64,000 bases of DNA, from the NCBI GenBank assembly GCA_034359265.1, contig CP136894.1:25016501-25080500 (forward strand), given 5' to 3'. The notes under the pieces were generated by a model. That model was not told the origin of the DNA and ran no database searches. It saw only the letters and a program-made list of their open reading frames with translations. The stretch comes from Canna indica (taxonomy: Eukaryota; Streptophyta; Magnoliopsida; Zingiberales; Cannaceae). How positions within the stretch are numbered: position 1 is the first letter of the stretch; every line of letters begins with the position of its first letter. This document shows positions 58,841-64,000 of the stretch, piece after piece. The translations under genes and the position numbers were made by a program.

Positions 58841-59451
58841 ATGCTATCACTTCCAAATTATTGTAGGCATTCAGCCAAAATAAATTCACATGATACCCTA
58901 TCCAAATCCCCTAGTACATTGAGATAAAGTAGCTAAATCTAGATGTGTTGAGGGGCATGGGCCGCACGAGGTACAGCCCGATGCGGCATGGATTGGGCCA
59001 TGTTAGGATCAGACCCCTACGGCCCACGATACAGCCCGCCTGTGAGATTAAATGATTGCTCTAAGAAAACATTATTTTGAACTCTAAACCAATACAAACT
59101 AAGGCTTTGGGGTAAGGCTTTGGGGCACTTGAATAAAGCAGGGATCTCTGCATAAATTCTGGGATGTCTACAAGAAGATTTAAATGTCTCAGATAACAGA
59201 TTATGTTATATCGGCAAGTTGCAATAGAAAAGATTTGTAAGCATTTATGAGTATATGCTATGTAAAATTCACTGAAAAGGAAACAAAATTTAACATGAAG
59301 AACCCCAAAGAGATGATAACTATTTTAGATAGATAAACAAATACAGAGATCATGTATCTACCAATATATATACATTTAGGTTGAGACTCCAAAGAATGCA
59401 CTAAGCATTCTGTGTTCTTCATCTTTCAAGCAGCAGATGCAACTTGAGGTG
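58841..59451. other. Downstream flank of the SGAT fragment
   Basis: No gene. It contains a GGGCATGGGCCGCACG-type GC-rich patch near 58955-59045 and then AT-rich sequence that probably includes the 3' untranslated region of the minus-strand SGAT fragment. Confidence 0.45.
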
Positions 59452-61124
59452 TTAAATCCTTGAAGTTATCATAGGTGTGTAGTTCTAAAGGAAAGCAGCT
59501 ACTGCAGCAACTCCACTTCCAAGCTTAACTGGGTATCCTACATCCCTGAGCACCATTTCCACGCCACTTAAACAACCTAGCAATTGTAGCTGCAAAAATG
59601 ATCAAGAAGGAAAATTAGGAGAAATCAGTATCAAATATTACTTTTCATCAGAGGGAAGAAAGTTTCAGTTGATTATATTAATTTTTATAAACAATATGCA
59701 CAAATTATGTACAAGCTGACATGCAAAGCAGAAGAACAAGGTAAAGTTTGTTTTGAACCACAATACCATATTTTCATGGTTTCAAAATGTTCAAATTCTT
59801 TAATTAAGTCAACATATAATGACTAATAGTTAAATATTCAAATATGGGCAGTAAAGTATCAATATGCCGTGTTGAACAATAAGTATAAATTGAATTCTTT
59901 CCAAACAACTTATGCTTCGGGGATTTTTGATCCCTCGACCAAATGTTTAGACTTTAAATCTTGCCTCACTTCCCATTTATTCTCACGTCTATTTTCTATC
60001 TATATAGGCCTTATTTGTCCATGGTTGTTTCATCTTTGGCTCACATATTCTTAGCTTTCATAGTCCACCAATATCCTGATTCAACTAGCCTTTAAGGGTG
60101 ATCTAAATCATAAATATAAATTGGGTCTCTATATAACAACTAAAGCTTTAGGGTTGTTGGTCACTTAATCAATATTTTAACATTTCATTTTCCTTAGTTT
60201 AAGTCAACTTGAAAATATCAATAATTTCTAAGACCTACCAAATATAGACAGTGAAATATCCTTGTGCTATAATATAGTTTGAAAGTCCTTTTTTTTTTAG
60301 GAAAAGAAAACTTGTATTACTATTCAAGAATTGAAAGTTATACAAGTTTGAAAGTTCTTGTATTGATTCCTAAACTAGTACCTTGCCCAAATCTCTCTGG
60401 AAAAGCAAATCCACTTTACCTCTCATAGATAAGATGCTAGCTAGATGAAATAACATTATTTTGCACAAACAAAAAAGGAAGAATGGAAAACTTTCCTCGT
60501 TAAGGTTTCCTAACTGTCCTATCCTAAACACCTTTCCAGCCACTTTGTTAAGACCAAGCCCTAAGCTTAAATTGTATCTCTTCCAATCTGTCTTCACAAT
60601 GTCAGCACTATTAATATGCGATGGCACTACCACAGCAGTGACAGTATCACTAAACCATTCCTCCTTTTGAGTGCAGTTCTTCAAGCCACAAGCCTCGACA
60701 GCAAGTCTGAAAAATTATCTTTTTTTAGAATAATGGAAATATTGAATTCTACTATAAGAATTTAGCAACTAACAAGAAATAAACTACTTGCTAGTTAAGG
60801 ATGTTCAATAAACAGATCTGGAAAACCTAACTGAACCTGAATTTTTAGTTCAGCTTTATTAAGTTTACCTTGTTGCTTTTCCAAGGCGACTGTGCCTAGC
60901 AATCACATTATCAAGACCCTCCTCAAATAAGAGATCCAAAGCTGCTCTAAGCCCATAAAGGAGTTGGATGGAAGGTGTTAGGGCCAATAAGTTCCCATTT
61001 TGTAGAACTTCAAGTAGTCATTCCAATCAAAGAACACTCTCACTGATTTGGCTGACTTAGCAGCTTCCAGAGCTTTAGGACAAGCACATACAATTCCCAT
61101 CCCTGTAGGCAATGATAGAGCTTT
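59452..61124 (-). pseudogene. Serine-glyoxylate aminotransferase (SGAT/AGT1) 3' gene fragment
   Basis: Three minus-strand exons. Exon C, 60869-61124, encodes KALSLPTGMGIVCA (the pyridoxal-phosphate Lys region), FFDWNDYLKFYK and LLYGLRAALDL. Exon B, 60496-60706, encodes KNCTQKEEWFSDTVTAVVVP and NLSLGLGLNKVAGKVFRIG. Exon A, 59452-59589, encodes LQLLGCLSGVEMVLRDVGYP. The enzyme moves the amino group of serine to glyoxylate in peroxisomal photorespiration. Lesions: a 1-nt loss near 60978 after TYWP, an exon B donor reading GA instead of GT after the LNE codons, and TAG at 59485-59487. Past that stop the frame still reads to SRI and TAA, the remnant peroxisome signal. The 5' part is missing at the CACTA-3 terminus. 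Introns are retained, so this is a genomic copy and not a retrocopy. Confidence 0.93.
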
Positions 61125-61138
61125 CACTACAAAAAAAC

Positions 61139-61555
61139 TGGGTATCACCAACGGACTAAATCCGTTGGTAATACTCAAAAATCCGTTGGTAATATATTAC
61201 CAACGGATTATCGGTTGGTAAATACGTCGGTGATGACCATGCTAGGTATTACCAACGGATATTATTATATTCGTTGGTAACACCAACGGTAATTAATGTC
61301 TGTTGGTAACACCAACGAAAAATATTATCCGTTGGTAACACCAACAGAAATATACTCTGTTGGTGATACCAACGAATCACTATTCGTTGGTGTCACCAAC
61401 GGATCATACTCTGTTGGTATTACCAACGGAGATAATACCCGTTGGGAATACCAACAGATATCATCCTTGTTTACGCTGACATATTCAACAAAGGTATCCG
61501 TTGGTATTACCAACTGACATCCGTTGGTATTACCAACAGAAACATTTGTTGCTAA
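61139..61555. repeat. CACTA-3 subterminal repeats
   Basis: About 20 copies of ACCAACGGA or its complement TCCGTTGGT, many facing each other as GTTGGTATTACCAAC, spaced by 10-30 nt. Overlapping short frames on both strands are by-products. Confidence 0.88.
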
Positions 61556-61866
61556 TACATTTTAATTAAAATGCTCATACCCATATGAATTTTCATTTTC
61601 CTGTATACAACCTATAATCACACATCAAATTTTTTATTTACCCAATCACAAATATATATACAAGTCAAGAAAAAAAAATTCATATTTCATAACCAAATAA
61701 TAGTGTCATTTTCATAACCAAAACCAAACATCTACAATCGAGTATATTATCAAACAAATACAAACATTACTAAGTCAAATTTTCCCTAACATTAACCGAA
61801 TTGTGTAGTGCAAAATCATAACCAAATACAAATTCATTATCAACCAAATACAAATCTTAACCAACA

Positions 61867-62990
61867 TCATAACCCAGATGGAGGTGGAGGTGGAGGTGGA
61901 GGTGCAGTGGAAGCTGAAGGTGAATCTGTTGATTGTAAAGAGTTGATTGGAAAGCCGTGTTGTGTTAACATCAACCGAAATTGAGCTTCCACTTGTGCTT
62001 GTACTTGCGACTGCACTTGTGATTGTTGTGATTGCATTGATGCTTCAAATTCAGTAATATACTGTCGCATGGATGCCATCTCAGTCTGCATCGCATTCCA
62101 CTCATTCATTCGACCATGGCCCGATGTACTAGATTTTGCTGAGCTAGAACTCCCCATAATGGATTTAACATCCTCTCGACATCCAAAACCGTAAACCCGA
62201 TTATGAGATGGATGTCCAGAGGCATTAATCCATTCTTCTGGATCTAAAATGGGTTGTGATGCTACATCTGTACCATACTTTTCTATGATCGATACCTCAT
62301 AAGCCTCCTGTACAATGTTTTATAAAAATAGTTAATTACGATATTTTAAAAAGAAGCAACAAATAAAATAAATACATACCGCAACACTCTGCGATTTGTT
62401 GTCGATATAGTCACCCTCACCACTATTACGCTTATGAGTATGCTTAAACAACTCAAGATGGGTTGGGGGTCAGTTCAACTTTTCTTCCTACAAAAAATGA
62501 CAAATAATATTTAATTAATAATATTTTAAAAAACATATAGGATAACAAATTCTATTAGTATCATACCAATTTTCTTCGATGAGCCACAAATGAAATAGAT
62601 CCACCTGTATGTCATGTGACGTCACTATCTACCTCTTTCTTACGATTTTGACGAGCAACTTTGGATTTTCTTCTCCACTTCACCGTGACCCAATGCTCAC
62701 TAATAAGTTGATTCCACACATCTGGAGATATCCATGGAGGGCCAAATCCATTAGTTCGACTAATATCATCAGTATTGGCCTTTCTTTTCGCATAATTCCT
62801 TGCATCACACATATTGTCAGAAAAGCGTCGACAAGCTGTTCTATCCCATATTTCATGAACCTAGCTTGTCCTAGATGGATCCCAACGATAGACTGTCTAA
62901 TAAAAGACAAATATGTTAATGAAATGATAGTTGACAACATTCTAAAAAAGTACCAATTTGATGCAATTATATGATCACACAATCAATCAT
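61867..62990 (-). pseudogene. tnp1-like (Transposase_24 family) gene of CACTA-3
   Basis: Read on the minus strand. TVYRWDPSRTS is followed by an in-frame TAG (about 62862-62864), then DNMCDARNYAKRKANTDD, ISRTNGFGPPWISPDVWNQL and ISEHWVTVKWRRKSKVARQN (62612-62820). The GPPWISPDVW block is the Transposase_24 hallmark. The C-terminal exon (61867-62157) is Gln/Ser-rich with a coiled-coil-like stretch (MQTEMASMRQYITEFEASM) and ends in seven or more prolines. Introns near 62320-62380 and 62490-62570 are likely but not fixed. The stop makes it a probable pseudogene. Confidence 0.75.
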
Positions 62991-64000
62991 GGCATATGCA
63001 GATTTCATGCAGCCAACCTTCTATTACTTCAGCTAAATCTTTTTAGAGAGGAAAAGGCATATGCAGTTATGAATATTAGTATGGCTAAAACTTACTAATA
63101 TTCAGTTATGGCTAAAACTGAATATTAGTATGCAGTTATGTAGTTATGAATATTTAGTATGAATATGCAGTTATGAATATTAGTCATATGCAGTTATGGC
63201 TAAAACTTACTAAGAAGTTTTCTTGTGTATCAATAACATGATGAGTATGGGTCAAAAACTGTTGTAATATGAGTAGATGTCTATCACACAACCAATCATG
63301 GCATATGCAGGTTTCAGGATAAACTTACTAAAAAGCTTTCGGTGCTCAATAACATGATGAGTATGGGTAAAAAACTGTTGAAATATGATATTCCAACAAT
63401 TATATCAAGTAAGCATAACGACTTCTTGTGTACTAGTATAAACTGATACTCTTTATTTTGTCTCAAAAAAGACTTATTTATGTACTATCATCTCAAAAAG
63501 GATTTTTTTTTCTTCATGAGGGTAGTGGAACTGATGAGCGTATAGACATATGTAGCTCTCTTCTTGGAAATAAAAAAGAAGAGAGCAAAAATATCTAATT
63601 GTGGTACTTGTTTCTCTCTTCAGTAAGTCATGTGGAGCAGTGACCCACAAGGCTATAAATTCAAGTGCTGGGTTGGACATGCCGTGGATAACCAGTAATA
63701 ACTATAGATATAAATGACTTCAGGAGGCAAATCATCAACATAATGATTTCTATCTTTGAGTCTGCAATAACTAAGGAATATCTTGAGCATGAACTAAATG
63801 GAATGACCCTTGATTCCTATCAAATACTTTTTTTCTCTATTGTTGTTGTTCTCTCATGAGAGGTGATGGTTCTCTTTTAATTCCTTGTGCAAGCAATGGA
63901 TAACAATAGATTATTTATAATAAACAAAGGTATTAGAACAGGCTATGGTATTAGAACAGCTTATGGGCAGCATACTTGTTATGAGCATGCCAAATAGATG
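62991..64000. other. AT-rich interior of CACTA-3 or an insertion in it
   Basis: No recognised gene. A patch of short direct repeats, GCAGTTATGAATATTAG and GGCTAAAACTTACTAA, fills about 63055-63215, and CAACATGATGAGTATGGG recurs near 63233 and 63348. The minus-strand frame 63474-63680 shows no domain. Confidence 0.4.

Larger units (their letters stand above)
58207..61124 (+). mobile_element. CACTA-2: 5' end, leader and apparently captured host DNA
   Basis: Starts CACTACTAAAAAATAGC, followed by subterminal TTTTGCGACGGC and GCCGTCGCAAAA motifs (58229-58436), a C12 run, a GC-rich leader (58455-58690) and a hairpin array. No closing TTTAGTAGTG end is found before 61124. The sequence between is host-like, with a serine-glyoxylate aminotransferase gene fragment. 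The right end is assumed to lie beyond CACTA-3 or the window, so the extent given is only what can be seen. Confidence 0.6.
61125..64000 (-). mobile_element. CACTA-3, partial, tnp1-like side
   Basis: Terminus CACTACAAAAAAACTGGG at 61125, subterminal GGTATTACCAACGG motifs to about 61555, then a minus-strand tnp1-like gene. By the layout of CACTA-1 this is the 3' end of the element. The tnp2 gene and the other end would lie beyond the window. TTT precedes the terminus but the target duplication cannot be checked. Confidence 0.75.

Noticed and set aside
61139..61555. Regularly spaced short repeats resembling a CRISPR array
   Set aside because: Repeats occur in both orientations with variable 10-30 nt spacing next to a CACTA terminus in a plant genome; they are subterminal transposase-binding motifs.
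1..64000. tRNA, rRNA, snRNA genes or bacterial-type operons
   Set aside because: No tRNA cloverleaf boxes or rRNA blocks were recognised by eye. The initiator-Met tRNA match at 32654 is a retroelement primer site, not a tRNA gene. A covariance-model scan would be needed for certainty.

Overview
The window is plant nuclear DNA, very probably from a monocot. It holds one complete host gene, one decayed host-gene fragment and a deep stack of nested transposable elements. The monocot call rests on GC-rich exons set in AT-rich introns and on the style of the HD-ZIP IV protein. The species cannot be read from the sequence.

Layout: (1) 1-11861 is the 3' half of a gag-only LTR retrotransposon (TR-GAG type). 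A complete CACTA transposon (2507-9668, target duplication AAA) sits inside it, and its 3' LTR is 10401-11861. (2) 11862-13903 is a minus-strand Ty3/gypsy fragment, followed by a divergent LTR-like block (13904-14873). (3) 14874-23047 is the genic island: an upstream region with an L1-box and an eight-exon class IV HD-ZIP gene of the ANL2/ROC clade (17423-21370, 805 codons, open throughout). (4) 23048-26640 is AT-rich spacer with a Harbinger-like MITE, a hAT-like MITE and a GC-rich repeat. (5) 26641-31142 and 45551-47154 are the two halves of a second minus-strand gypsy element. They are split by a TR-GAG compound (31143-45550, target duplication CGCGA) made of one TR-GAG element nested in another. 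(6) 47155-58206 is a third TR-GAG element, interrupted by a plant L1-type LINE (50718-56386, 15-bp target duplication) and by a MITE that itself contains another MITE. (7) 58207-64000 begins with a second CACTA end, then carries a serine-glyoxylate aminotransferase pseudogene (59452-61124) cut by the terminus of a third CACTA element, whose decayed tnp1-like gene follows.

Only the HD-ZIP IV gene looks functional. It should encode a nuclear, epidermis-type transcription factor, and an L1-box about 460 bp upstream of its ATG fits autoregulation within the HD-ZIP IV family. The TE coding regions all carry stops, frameshifts or damaged active-site residues.

The most unusual features are: arrays of consecutive near-perfect hairpins at the same relative position in two sequence-unrelated CACTA elements; a roughly 95-nt-arm hairpin just upstream of the CACTA transposase; gag-only retroelements with long conserved non-coding interiors, clustered polypurine tracts and U3 arrays of the palindrome TCGGTCGACCGA; an Asn in place of the first catalytic Asp of YxDD in both gypsy copies; and a host-gene fragment apparently lying inside a CACTA element.
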